Under the pieces are notes generated by a model. The model was given only the letters and a program-made list of their open reading frames with translations, searched no databases and was not told where the DNA came from. A stretch of 8,689 nucleotides of DNA from JBGOTP01 sp041476545 (GTDB lineage: Bacteria; Acidobacteriota; Vicinamibacteria; Vicinamibacterales; CAVVIG01). The DNA is taken from contig JBGOTP010000224.1 in assembly GCA_041476545.1 (NCBI GenBank), forward strand, positions 1 through 8,689. The letters run 5' to 3'. The position numbers were made by a program, and so were the translations under genes. Positions 1 to 6,596 of the stretch are shown one piece after another (position 1 is the stretch's first letter; every line of letters starts with the position of its first letter).

Positions 1-70
1 GCACCGGCCGCTGATCGGCCTCGCGGAGGATCGTGACCATTTGCTCTTCGCTGAATCGGGTCTTCTTCAC
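1..70 (-). CDS. IS3-family transposase OrfA, N-terminal fragment (gene continues off the window)
   Basis: Only the first 23 codons are present. They start at GTG (70-68) and read VKKTRFSEEQMVTILREADQ and on to RPV. This is the characteristic opening of IS3-family OrfA proteins (K-K-x-R-F-[ST]-E-E-Q-x-x-x-I-L-R-E), the first helix of the helix-turn-helix domain that binds the IS ends. A purine-rich ribosome site, GAGGGAG, lies just upstream of the GTG and supports this start. In this family OrfA is normally fused to OrfB, which carries the DDE catalytic core, by programmed -1 frameshifting; that part is not in view. Whether the element is intact cannot be judged here. Confidence 0.8.
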   Translation of the reverse strand, partial: MKKTRFSEEQMVTILREADQRPV

Positions 71-110
71 GGCTCCCTCGTTTCTCCGAGGGCGCCATTC
101 TCTCAAGCTT

Positions 111-140
111 CAAGTGGTCCGAAAATCGCCCGGCAGGTCA
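111..140 (-). repeat. Probable terminal inverted repeat of the IS3-family element (one copy only)
   Basis: Read on the minus strand from 140, this end begins TGACCTGCCGGGCGATTTTC and continues into CGGACCA. It starts with the TG dinucleotide typical of IS3-family tips and ends where host coding sequence resumes. The partner repeat is outside the window, so length and identity of the repeat cannot be verified. Confidence 0.4.
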
Positions 141-968
141 GGGGGGCAAAGGGCGTTTCATGCCGAAGGCGAGCTGGCCACCGCCCGCGCGGCACGCGCG
201 AAGCGACACACGATGATTCTCTCGTCGGTCACGACCTATCCGGTCGAGGACGTCGCCAAAGCGCTCGGCACCCCTCCCTGGTATCAGCTGTACATGCCGT
301 TGAAGTGGGACGAGACGGAGAAGCTGGTGAAGCGCGTCGAAGACGCGGGCTGTCCGGCCCTCGTCTGGACCGTGGATCTTCTGGCGGGCAGGAATACCGA
401 AACCGCGACCCGGTTCGCACGCCAGGACACGCGCAACTGTGTTGCGTGCCACACCCAGGGCCCCGGCGTTGCGATCCACCGCCCGATGTTCGACGGCCTC
501 GAGGGGCGCTTCAATCCGCCCGAGGCGACGTGGGCGTATGTAGACCGGCTGAAGAAGCTCACACGGATGAAACTGCTGCTCAAGGGTATCGACGGTGCCG
601 AAGACGCGCGGCTCGCCGTCGACCACGGAGTCGACGGCCTCGTCGTATCGAATCACGGTGGCCGGGCCAGTGAAACGCTGCGCGCGACGATCGACTGCCT
701 GCCCGAAGTGGTTGACGCGGTCAGTGGGCGGATTCCTGTCTTCGTTGACGGAGGTTTCCGCCGCGGCACGGACATCTACAAGGCGCTCGCGTCAGGCGCA
801 CGAGCGGTCGGGATCGGACGTCCCTATATCTGGGGCTTGTCGGCGTTCGGACAGGAGGGCGTCGAGCGCGTGCTGGACATCCTGCGCGCGGAGCTGACGT
901 TGACCATGCGCCAGATGGGCACGCCGTCGATTCGCGACATCACGCCGGGCCGCGTGTTGCGAGCGTAA
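141..968 (+). pseudogene. FMN-dependent alpha-hydroxy-acid oxidase/dehydrogenase, 5'-truncated by an IS insertion
   Basis: The family oxidises L-2-hydroxy acids such as lactate or glycolate with FMN on a TIM barrel. Visible family landmarks are HAEGELATARAA, MILSSV, WYQLY, the strand with a conserved Lys in LLLKGID, the catalytic VSNHGGR (active-site His and substrate Arg), the FMN-phosphate site VDGGFRRGTDIYKALA, GARAVGIGRPYIWGL and the C-terminal helix LRAELTLTMRQMGT. About 275 residues remain of a protein normally near 360-400. The N-terminus, including the first barrel strands, is missing because the IS end abuts codon 1 of the remnant at 141. An open frame from GTG 33 runs through the junction, but its first 36 codons are antisense IS sequence. 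An unusual feature is CVACH at 438-452, a c-type heme motif in the loop after WTVDLLAGRNTE. The gene is convergent with the TonB receptor, with an 18-bp gap. The family call is firm; loss of function is inferred. Confidence 0.85.
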
Positions 969-986
969 GCAAGCGCGCCCGGGTTC

Positions 987-3398
987 TCACCTCGAGAATC
1001 GCAGTCCCACGAGGACGGTGCGCGGCGGCTGCACGGCCGTTTCGTCACGGAAGTTCGGGCCCGTGACGACGTATTCTTCGACCTCCTTGCGCATGCCCGG
1101 CAGGTTGTACACGTCCATGACGAGCGTGACGCGCTGACGGCCTCGCGCAGATTCCTTCTGAACACGTACATCGAGCGTGCCCGTGTAGGTGAAGCGGGAC
1201 ATGCCGTTTCTGATCCCCTGAATCGCCTCCGGACCCTGATTCAGATCGGGAATGACGACCATTCGCGAAAACGGCTGTCCATCCTGATATCGCGCGATGA
1301 TACCCAGCCGCACTCCGCGAGAGAATCGATACACGCCGGCGATCTTGCCGGTGTACTGCCGGTCGCCGAACGGGTGCCCCCGCGAGTGCGTCGAGGCGTT
1401 TGGATTCGTGAAACGCTCACCAAGCACGCCCGAATCGTTCTCGGTCACGTGAAACCCGCGGTCTCCAGCTTGCACGTACGACACGCTGGTCGTTCCGCCG
1501 GCAAACAGGAATAGACGGGCCGTAGACGCCTGCACGCTCAGATTCATCCCGCCGTACGTATCCCGGCCGGCAGGTGAGTTCGTGAGCACGTATCGGTCGG
1601 TGCCGAAGCTCGCGGGCAGCCGGTCGTAGATCGGCAACATCTGATCGTCGCGGGGATCCTGGAAGTTGCCTCCCACGTCCGGTATGCCATACACGGCATA
1701 GCTCGACGCCGGAGCTCCGACGTCAACGACAGCAAGAGCGTGTGACTGCCGCTTCACGGTTTGCGCAAAGCGAAGGCGCATCGCGCGAACGGGGCTTGCC
1801 TCGATGCCGATGTCGAGCTCGCCGGTGGTCGGACGCGCGAGGTGCGCATCGGTCCTCGTCAACGCCCCGACGTTTCCGACGCCTGGACCGACGCGAGCCA
1901 CGAGCGGTCCCAGATTGCTCCCGCCATTCCAGCGATACACGTCAGCCACCGGCGCGGCGGGATCGCCGTACGCAAGAGTGCCGAGCGCGAGCGCATCGGC
2001 GGTCCGCCCGTAGCCGGAGAACAGCGCGATGCGCCAGGCGTCGACGATGGACCAGCGCATCGCGACGCGCGGCAACCACGTGCGCCACGCCACACCCTGG
2101 GCGGCGTCGCGAGCGGCTCCGGTCACGCCATCGAAGCGCAGCGCGGCATCGAGCGTCAGTCGCCGCGCGAGATCGATATGGTCGGCGACGAATCCATCGA
2201 CCGTTGTCGCCGAGCGGCGGGCTTCGCGTGGCGTTGAGTATTGCCACGCGCGAGCGGGAATCCCGTCGACCAGCTCGCGAATGGTTCCCGGATAGGCCGG
2301 CATGACGCGCGCGGAGGCTCGCCCGGTATCGAATCCTGCCTCGACACCATGGGTGCGTCCCAACGCGGAAGGCGACGCGTTAAATCTCAGACCGACGGTC
2401 CACCGCCGCCGGGTCCCATCCGCGGCGTCCACCAGTGTCGGGATGAAGCCGTCACTCAGCCGCTCGATCGTCGCCGGTCCTGGCGACGGTGGGGCGGCGC
2501 TGCGCGTGTGTGTTGTCACGCCGCCGAACACGCGCCAGCCGGCGTGCTGTGGCGCGCGATGCTCCCACGTCGACTGCACGTGCGCGCTGGCATCGTGGTC
2601 GGACGAGCCGAGTGGACTGTACGGGACGCGCCCCGCCGACGGATAGCCCGCCCGCTGAATCCAGACGATCGTGCGCACCTCGGTCTGCGCGTCCCTCGTA
2701 TACAGCAGATGGCCGAAGACCGACGCGATGCCCGACTCGGAGGGGACGTCGCGCGCGGCGACGTGGCCCCGGTCGAACTGCGACGATCGGGTCCACGCCG
2801 CGGACACGAGCACCCCGAGGCGATCGCGGACAAGAGGCCCGCCCACGACCAAACCGCCTTGCATCGAGGCGTGGGGCCGCGCAATCGCGGGGGTGGCCGC
2901 GTCGCCCGGATGTGCGACAAACGCCGGCGGCAATCCGAACGCGTCAATCGTTCCCGTCCATTGCGCGGACGGGCGCCGGGGATCGAGTGAGATCAGCAGG
3001 GCCGGCGTGCTCGCATCGGCGGGCATGCCGCCGGTCGTCACGCCGACGCGCTGCCAGAACAGCAACGGCGGGACAAGCAGAGGAACGCCGCCGTCGGGGC
3101 TCGTGATGTCCACGTCTCCAAGGCGGAAGGTGGTCTGCGTCCACGAGTTCATGAATGCGCCGACGCGCGATGACTCCGCCGTGCTCAGGCCACCGGATGA
3201 AAACCGATCGGTGATGACCGGCGCGGACATCGTTTCGAGGACGGAGAACAGGTTGTCGGTGACCGGAAGACTGCGGAGCGCGTCCTCCTCGAGCACGTCA
3301 TGGAGAGACGTGGCGTTCGAGGGTGGCTGTCCCGTCTGCGCTGCAGGGGACGCCGCATGAAGGAGGACTACAAGAGCAGCCAGACAATCACGGCGCAC
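987..3398 (-). CDS. TonB-dependent outer-membrane receptor
   Basis: 803 residues. Residues 1-20 (MRRDCLAALVVLLHAASPAA) are a signal peptide. Residues about 33-140 look like a plug domain (SLHDVLEEDALRSLP, then FRLGDVDITSPDGG, then RVGVTTGGMPADA). The rest alternates polar and hydrophobic strands with aromatic girdle residues as in a 22-strand barrel, and includes GGLVVGGPLVRDRLGVLVSA, a typical early barrel strand of acidobacterial receptors. It ends VLVGLRFSR, so the usual terminal aromatic is three residues from the end. No carboxypeptidase-regulatory domain and no clear TonB box are visible. The family imports bulky substrates through the outer membrane using TonB-ExbBD energy; the substrate here is unknown. 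The start is GTG, chosen because the signal peptide begins there; the ribosome site upstream is weak (CGCGGG). Its first 31 bases overlap the end of the PHP hydrolase gene, suggesting translational coupling in one operon. Confidence 0.85.
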   Translation of the reverse strand: MRRDCLAALVVLLHAASPAAQTGQPPSNATSLHDVLEEDALRSLPVTDNLFSVLETMSAPVITDRFSSGGLSTAESSRVGAFMNSWTQTTFRLGDVDITSPDGGVPLLVPPLLFWQRVGVTTGGMPADASTPALLISLDPRRPSAQWTGTIDAFGLPPAFVAHPGDAATPAIARPHASMQGGLVVGGPLVRDRLGVLVSAAWTRSSQFDRGHVAARDVPSESGIASVFGHLLYTRDAQTEVRTIVWIQRAGYPSAGRVPYSPLGSSDHDASAHVQSTWEHRAPQHAGWRVFGGVTTHTRSAAPPSPGPATIERLSDGFIPTLVDAADGTRRRWTVGLRFNASPSALGRTHGVEAGFDTGRASARVMPAYPGTIRELVDGIPARAWQYSTPREARRSATTVDGFVADHIDLARRLTLDAALRFDGVTGAARDAAQGVAWRTWLPRVAMRWSIVDAWRIALFSGYGRTADALALGTLAYGDPAAPVADVYRWNGGSNLGPLVARVGPGVGNVGALTRTDAHLARPTTGELDIGIEASPVRAMRLRFAQTVKRQSHALAVVDVGAPASSYAVYGIPDVGGNFQDPRDDQMLPIYDRLPASFGTDRYVLTNSPAGRDTYGGMNLSVQASTARLFLFAGGTTSVSYVQAGDRGFHVTENDSGVLGERFTNPNASTHSRGHPFGDRQYTGKIAGVYRFSRGVRLGIIARYQDGQPFSRMVVIPDLNQGPEAIQGIRNGMSRFTYTGTLDVRVQKESARGRQRVTLVMDVYNLPGMRKEVEEYVVTGPNFRDETAVQPPRTVLVGLRFSR

Positions 3399-4465
3399 CC
3401 CGCGATGATGGCAGCGCGAATGCTCGCTGTCCAGACGTCATCGACGACCGCCGACGGCATCGGCAGATGCCCGCCATCGGTTCGCAGTATCGGATTGAGG
3501 AAGAGATCGGTCCGTGGGCCGTGCACGACGGTGCGAATGTACGTGTCGCCTGGCGCGAACGCATACGACGCGGACGTCACGTCCGTCACGGTCTTGCGAA
3601 TCGCCCCGTTCTGTCCCACGAACACGAACGTCGCAGGCGGCCCGTCACACATGACCGTCACCGTCCCATCGCCAACGTGGACGTCCGCGAGCGTGAGATC
3701 CCCTGCGGTCTTCTGCTCGACGGTCCGGACGACGGTGTACGACCGCCCGGCGCGAAGTGCGTCGATCACGTCGCGGTTCGATGATGTCGCGGCATCGATC
3801 ATGTTCCACGCGACCGCCATCCGGTCCGCATCCGTCACATCGTGCGTGTCATCGCCGCCGATGGCCCAGACCGGGTGACCGCTCGACAGCGCGGCATCCC
3901 ACCGATCCTCCGTGGTGACGCGGCCGTTCGCCAGCTCCATCAGGTCGTAGCCCGTCAGCTGTCTCACGTCGTCCACGGTGTAGCTATGGAGCCTGGATGG
4001 GTGGTTGATCGCGACGAGCTCGCTCGACAGCTTCACACGACTGATGACGTATTGCTTCTGGTGGATTCCCTGCCAGAACGGGAAGTCCGTCCAGTCGACG
4101 TATCGCGCCCCTATCGCAAGCTGGTGATGCTTGCCGACATTGAACCCGTGCTCGTACAGCGGGATCGTCTGCATGGACGCGTCGGCGATGTGCTGATAAT
4201 CCGAAACCCCCGCGACGTCGTAGCCGTCCGCGCGGTAGGCGGCGACGACGTCGGCGTCACTCTGCGCGCCATTCGTCAGCCCGCCCCATGTGTGGCCGTG
4301 GGCGTGGAAGTTGGCTCGGCGCCACGTCCCGCGCCTGCCCGCGTACGGATTCCAGAGTTGCGGGCCCGCGAAGGACTGCGGCGCCGGGAACCGGTAGATT
4401 GGCGGCAACCCGTACGGCAGGGTCAGACAGACGACGACGGTGGCAAGGGTGCGTTTGAGAAACAT
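3368..4465 (-). CDS. Membrane-anchored PHP-domain metallohydrolase (CehA/McbA-like)
   Basis: 365 residues. An N-terminal hydrophobic stretch (about 5-24) acts as signal or anchor, and a C-terminal one (about 350-365, AAIIAGCAVIVWLLL) ends the protein, so the catalytic domain probably sits on the periplasmic face. PHP-superfamily metal ligands are visible in order: HAHGH (54-58), SDYQH (88-92), YEHG (104-107), NHPSR (154-158) and GGDDTHD (203-209). The second motif has Tyr90 where most PHP proteins have His in the DH pair. After residue about 255 comes a beta-rich tail (VHVGDGTVTV...TFVFVGQNG...TYIRTVVHG). The family hydrolyses phosphoesters or other esters with two or three bound metals; the substrate cannot be inferred. 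The ATG start is supported by the hydrophobic N-terminus, although the ribosome site is weak, and a TGA lies in frame only six codons upstream. The gene lies between a membrane protein and a TonB receptor and overlaps both. Confidence 0.78.
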   Translation of the reverse strand: MFLKRTLATVVVCLTLPYGLPPIYRFPAPQSFAGPQLWNPYAGRRGTWRRANFHAHGHTWGGLTNGAQSDADVVAAYRADGYDVAGVSDYQHIADASMQTIPLYEHGFNVGKHHQLAIGARYVDWTDFPFWQGIHQKQYVISRVKLSSELVAINHPSRLHSYTVDDVRQLTGYDLMELANGRVTTEDRWDAALSSGHPVWAIGGDDTHDVTDADRMAVAWNMIDAATSSNRDVIDALRAGRSYTVVRTVEQKTAGDLTLADVHVGDGTVTVMCDGPPATFVFVGQNGAIRKTVTDVTSASYAFAPGDTYIRTVVHGPRTDLFLNPILRTDGGHLPMPSAVVDDVWTASIRAAIIAGCAVIVWLLL

Positions 4466-5750
4466 GAAGGGACGGTACGAGCATCATCTTCGCCGTTCGA
4501 CTGGCGTGGCGGAAATCATTTCGGACCACGTCCCAGCCGATCTGATCCAGATGGTAGGTCAGGGCCACGAAAAGCAGCGCGTTCGTGATCGACAGCGACG
4601 AATTGAAACGGATGAACCACGGGAGCAGATTAGGGAGGCCCATCCCAACCGCGGCGGCGATATTGCGGACTCCACGCTTGTCCGGGACGAGGAGCACGAT
4701 GAGCAGGTGTCGGGCCACGTTCATCTTGATGCCGAGGAACATGGCGAACGGCACCAGGCCCCACCCGATCCGATCCTCCATGTCGAAATCACGCCGCGTC
4801 TCGACATACCAGAGGAGCGCGGCGAACGGTACCGCGAACAGAACAGCACTGAACGTGTCGTACCAGTCGCCCTTGAGCGAGCCCTGGAACCTGTAGATGT
4901 AGAGATAGTTCCCCCACGCGAAATAGGGCAGGACCAGTCCGGCGATGAGCACAGCGATGAACAGCGCTGCCATCGGCCGCTGCATCCCGAGAACATTCTT
5001 GGCGTAGTAGAGCGGCGAGAGTTTCATCGTGATGGCGATCGCCACGAGCGGGTGCGCCACTCCCCATCGCTGGCGCGCGGCGAACAGAGCCGCCATGATG
5101 ACGACGAGCATGACAAGGTACGTGCTGTCCTGAACGTAGACGAACCGATAGCCGAAGTAGAGACCGTTCAGGTACAAGAGGGGGAACAGGTACCACCGCG
5201 TTTTCAGAAAGTACAGCGCCGACAGAGCAAGGAAGAGGCAGGCGAGCGCGAGGATCATCCCGTAGAACCCGATGCCTGTCCACTCGCCGACGCGATAGAG
5301 GCCCGCTTCAGACAGCAACACCGCGGGTGGATACGGGCCCGACTCCTCCCTCGACCACCTGCTGGCCTCCAGAGGCGTCTGGCTGGTCTCTCTCTTCGTG
5401 TACATGTCGCCGGGGTCGTGGAGGATGACTCTCGACTCATACATGTCGGACAGCGTGTCCGTGCCGTAGGTGTCGTATTGCTTTACATGTTTCAGAAGGG
5501 GCCAACGCGTGTAGTCCGCGTACTCCCGAGGCACATATTGAATCCAGAGGCACGCGATCGCGATCAGCGTGACCGCGATGGCGATGCGCTGCGTCCGCTT
5601 GCGAACAGCCAGGAGCCGCGCGTCGAGTTCGATGGCGCGTGCAAGAAGCGGGAAGCTGGAGCCGCCGTTCACGAATACGGGATCCGTCCGACAGACTATA
5701 TGCGAGGGATGCTGAACGACTCGTGAATGCGCGCGGATACCGGGGACCAC
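4257..5750 (-). CDS. Polytopic inner-membrane protein, possibly GT87-like (DUF2029) glycosyltransferase; both ends uncertain
   Basis: The open frame has 497 codons. Hydrophobic segments are visible near residues 55-73, 160-182, 186-200, 209-225, 232-248, 259-278, 296-314, 328-356, 363-381 and 385-401, giving about ten helices. The large loop between the first two holds YDTYGTDTLSDMYESR. A short loop reads TMKLSPLYYAKN, reminiscent of the Lys-x-x-Pro motif of GT87 mannosyltransferase-like proteins. Such proteins move polyprenyl-phosphate sugars to acceptors on the outer face of the membrane. The resemblance is in topology and style only, so the function is tentative. The start is uncertain: GTG 5750 has no ribosome site, and the first 26 residues look non-coding. 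GTG 5672 is a good alternative, with a TATAGT box at 5695-5700 placed to serve it. From residue about 429 the frame runs out of phase through the PHP gene for 209 nt, and its tail there is Arg/Pro-rich and probably not native. Confidence 0.65.
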   Translation of the reverse strand: MVPGIRAHSRVVQHPSHIVCRTDPVFVNGGSSFPLLARAIELDARLLAVRKRTQRIAIAVTLIAIACLWIQYVPREYADYTRWPLLKHVKQYDTYGTDTLSDMYESRVILHDPGDMYTKRETSQTPLEASRWSREESGPYPPAVLLSEAGLYRVGEWTGIGFYGMILALACLFLALSALYFLKTRWYLFPLLYLNGLYFGYRFVYVQDSTYLVMLVVIMAALFAARQRWGVAHPLVAIAITMKLSPLYYAKNVLGMQRPMAALFIAVLIAGLVLPYFAWGNYLYIYRFQGSLKGDWYDTFSAVLFAVPFAALLWYVETRRDFDMEDRIGWGLVPFAMFLGIKMNVARHLLIVLLVPDKRGVRNIAAAVGMGLPNLLPWFIRFNSSLSITNALLFVALTYHLDQIGWDVVRNDFRHASRTAKMMLVPSLHVSQTHPCHRRRLSDPAVRVAANLPVPGAAVLRGPATLESVRGQARDVAPSQLPRPRPHMGRADEWRAE

Positions 5751-5873
5751 CGCACAATTCGCCGGGGAAGCATGTGGCGGGACGAACGATTCTCGCCTTT
5801 CACGGCACGCAGATCAGCCCTCGGGCGCCGGAAGGCCCGCATTTCCAGCCAATTTCGGCCCGTGCGCGAATGT

Positions 5874-5894
5874 TTTCGGTTCCCCCGAACGAAA
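5874..5894 (+). promoter_or_regulatory. Leader hairpin upstream of the cold-shock gene
   Basis: TTTC-G-GTTC pairs with GAAC-GAAA around a CCCC loop: eight base pairs with one bulged G. It ends 64 nt before the csp start. Cold-shock mRNAs often have structured 5' leaders that affect stability and translation with temperature. That this hairpin does so, or is even transcribed, is inference. Confidence 0.35.
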
Positions 5895-5944
5895 TGCGAT
5901 ACTTCGTAGCGCAACGCCGCTGCAGCTCGCAGGGGCGCTCATCG

Positions 5945-5950
5945 AGAGGA
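5945..5950 (+). promoter_or_regulatory. Ribosome binding site of the cold-shock gene
   Basis: AGAGGA lies eight bases before ATG 5959. It is a good Shine-Dalgarno match and fixes the start of the cold-shock protein. Confidence 0.65.
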
Positions 5951-5958
5951 CGCGATTC

Positions 5959-6162
5959 ATGGCAACGACGACAGGGACGATCAAGCGGTTGACCGACAAA
6001 GGGTTCGGGTTCATCGCGACCACGGACGGCACGGAGTATTTCTTCCACCAGTCCGCGTGCACGGGCGCGCGCTTCGACGATTTGCGCGAAGGACAGACGG
6101 TCTCGTTTACCGTCGGCCAGGGGCCCAAGGGGCCTCGCGCGGAGAACGTCAAGCCCGAATAG
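5959..6162 (+). CDS. CspA-family cold-shock protein
   Basis: The protein has 67 residues, the normal length for a single cold-shock domain. It is a small OB-fold that binds single-stranded RNA and DNA and melts mRNA structure in the cytoplasm. RNP1 is KGFGFIAT (residues about 14-21) and RNP2 is EYFFHQSAC (about 26-34), where most homologues have VFVHFSA, so the aromatic nucleic-acid platform is kept. The opening ATTTGTIKRLTDKGFGFI and the end GQGPKGPRAENVKP are standard for the family. The ATG has a good ribosome site. A second gene follows 11 bp after the stop, so the two are probably co-transcribed. Whether it is cold-induced or constitutive, as many Csp paralogues are, cannot be told. Confidence 0.95.
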   Translation: MATTTGTIKRLTDKGFGFIATTDGTEYFFHQSACTGARFDDLREGQTVSFTVGQGPKGPRAENVKPE

Positions 6163-6173
6163 CCAGGGGTGCG

Positions 6174-6497
6174 ATGCCGACTGAAATTGAAGTCAACATG
6201 CGGGTGCCCACGCTGACGGTGCGATCGCCGAGCGAGGCCGACAAGAGGATCGATAACTCCTCGATCAGATTTACGAGGCGTATCCAGGTACCCGCTCTCC
6301 CGAAGCCAGGTGATATCCTCGCGCTCTCGACCGCCGGCGGCAGCGCCACGTTCGAATGTACGGTGACGAGAGCGGACTGGCACGAAGAGAAGGCACTCTT
6401 CGTCGTAGCCTGCACCTATGCGAAGCGATCGCTCGCGGTCGATACGTACAGTGCGCTGGTAAGCGACAGCGAGTGGACGATGAAGCAATTGTTGTAG
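6174..6497 (+). CDS. Conserved-looking hypothetical protein of 107 residues, downstream of csp
   Basis: I do not recognise a named family. The protein begins MPTEIEVNMRVPTLTVRSPS. Its middle part (FTRRIQVPALPKPGDILALS, then TFECTVTRADWHEEKALFVV) reads as a compact beta-rich domain and ends SEWTMKQLL. It has no signal peptide, membrane segment or obvious catalytic motif, so it is likely a small cytoplasmic protein. The ATG at 6174 is chosen over upstream in-frame starts because AGGGG lies four bases before it and because anything earlier would overlap the cold-shock gene. It follows csp by 11 bp with no terminator between them, which suggests a shared transcript and perhaps a related role in RNA handling or stress; that is inference from position only. 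A hairpin terminator follows 10 bp after the stop. Confidence 0.7.
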   Translation: MPTEIEVNMRVPTLTVRSPSEADKRIDNSSIRFTRRIQVPALPKPGDILALSTAGGSATFECTVTRADWHEEKALFVVACTYAKRSLAVDTYSALVSDSEWTMKQLL

Positions 6498-6507
6498 CGC
6501 AGCCGAG

Positions 6508-6561
6508 CGGGCAGGAGCGCGCGCCTACTTTCCGTCAGGTTCGCGCTCCTTTCTGCGCCCG
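6508..6561 (+). terminator. Hairpin terminator after the csp/hypothetical pair
   Basis: AGGAGCGCG (6513-6521) pairs perfectly with CGCGCTCCT (6542-6550). It is extended outside by CGGGC (6508-6512) with GCCCG (6557-6561) across a small one-sided bulge. The core stem is followed by TTTCTG rather than a long U-run. It sits between two convergent genes, ten bases after the stop of the plus-strand gene and 36 bases past the stop of the minus-strand ATPase, so it may act in both directions. It lacks a T-run on the minus strand. Confidence 0.55.
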
Positions 6562-6596
6562 TCAGGAAGAGAATGGCGGCGAAGCGCTTCCCTCCG

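Larger units (their letters stand above)
1..140 (-). mobile_element. Left end of an IS3-family insertion sequence, cut by the window edge
   Basis: The element is read on the minus strand. It holds the first codons of an IS3-type OrfA (70 down to 2), preceded by about 70 bp of non-coding end sequence. That is a usual distance from IS3-family tip to orfA. On the minus strand the outer end begins TGACCTGCC at 140, fitting the TG...CA termini of the family. The boundary at 140/141 is also set from the other side: from 141 onward the plus strand reads as conserved alpha-hydroxy-acid oxidase protein (GGQRAFHAEGEL), and upstream of it no frame does. The other IS end, orfB and the target duplication lie outside the window. 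The family call is from recognition of the OrfA N-terminus; the exact boundary is inference from two agreeing signals. Confidence 0.78.
5751..5958. promoter_or_regulatory. Divergent intergenic region between the membrane-protein operon and the cold-shock gene
   Basis: This 208-bp stretch must carry the promoter and leader of the cold-shock gene and perhaps the minus-strand operon promoter. No convincing -35/-10 pair was found on either strand; GATACT at 5898-5903 is a possible plus-strand -10 with a poor -35. It contains the hairpin listed separately and a weaker CGGGC/GCCCG pair at 5822-5839. No small gene could be supported. Confidence 0.4.

Noticed and set aside
33..140. N-terminal 36 codons of the long frame reaching 968, starting at GTG 33
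   Set aside because: These codons are antisense to the IS end and its OrfA start and show no oxidase homology, so they are not native gene sequence.
969..986. Terminator between the oxidase remnant and the TonB receptor
   Set aside because: The gap is only 18 bp, with a CCCGGG palindrome but no stable stem and no T-run.
1742..2990. Several plus-strand open frames of 150-250 codons opposite the TonB receptor
   Set aside because: Their translations are Arg/Pro/Ala-rich and low in complexity. The minus strand gives a continuous, well-patterned receptor across the same bases.
4440..5726. 428-codon open frame on the plus strand opposite the membrane protein
   Set aside because: It is highly charged, rich in Arg, Glu and His, has no recognisable domain, and mirrors hydrophobic helices on the other strand. 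This is the usual antisense shadow in GC-rich DNA.
6057..6173. Upstream extension of the 107-residue protein into the cold-shock gene
   Set aside because: The extension is an out-of-frame reading of csp rich in Arg. ATG 6174 has its own ribosome site.
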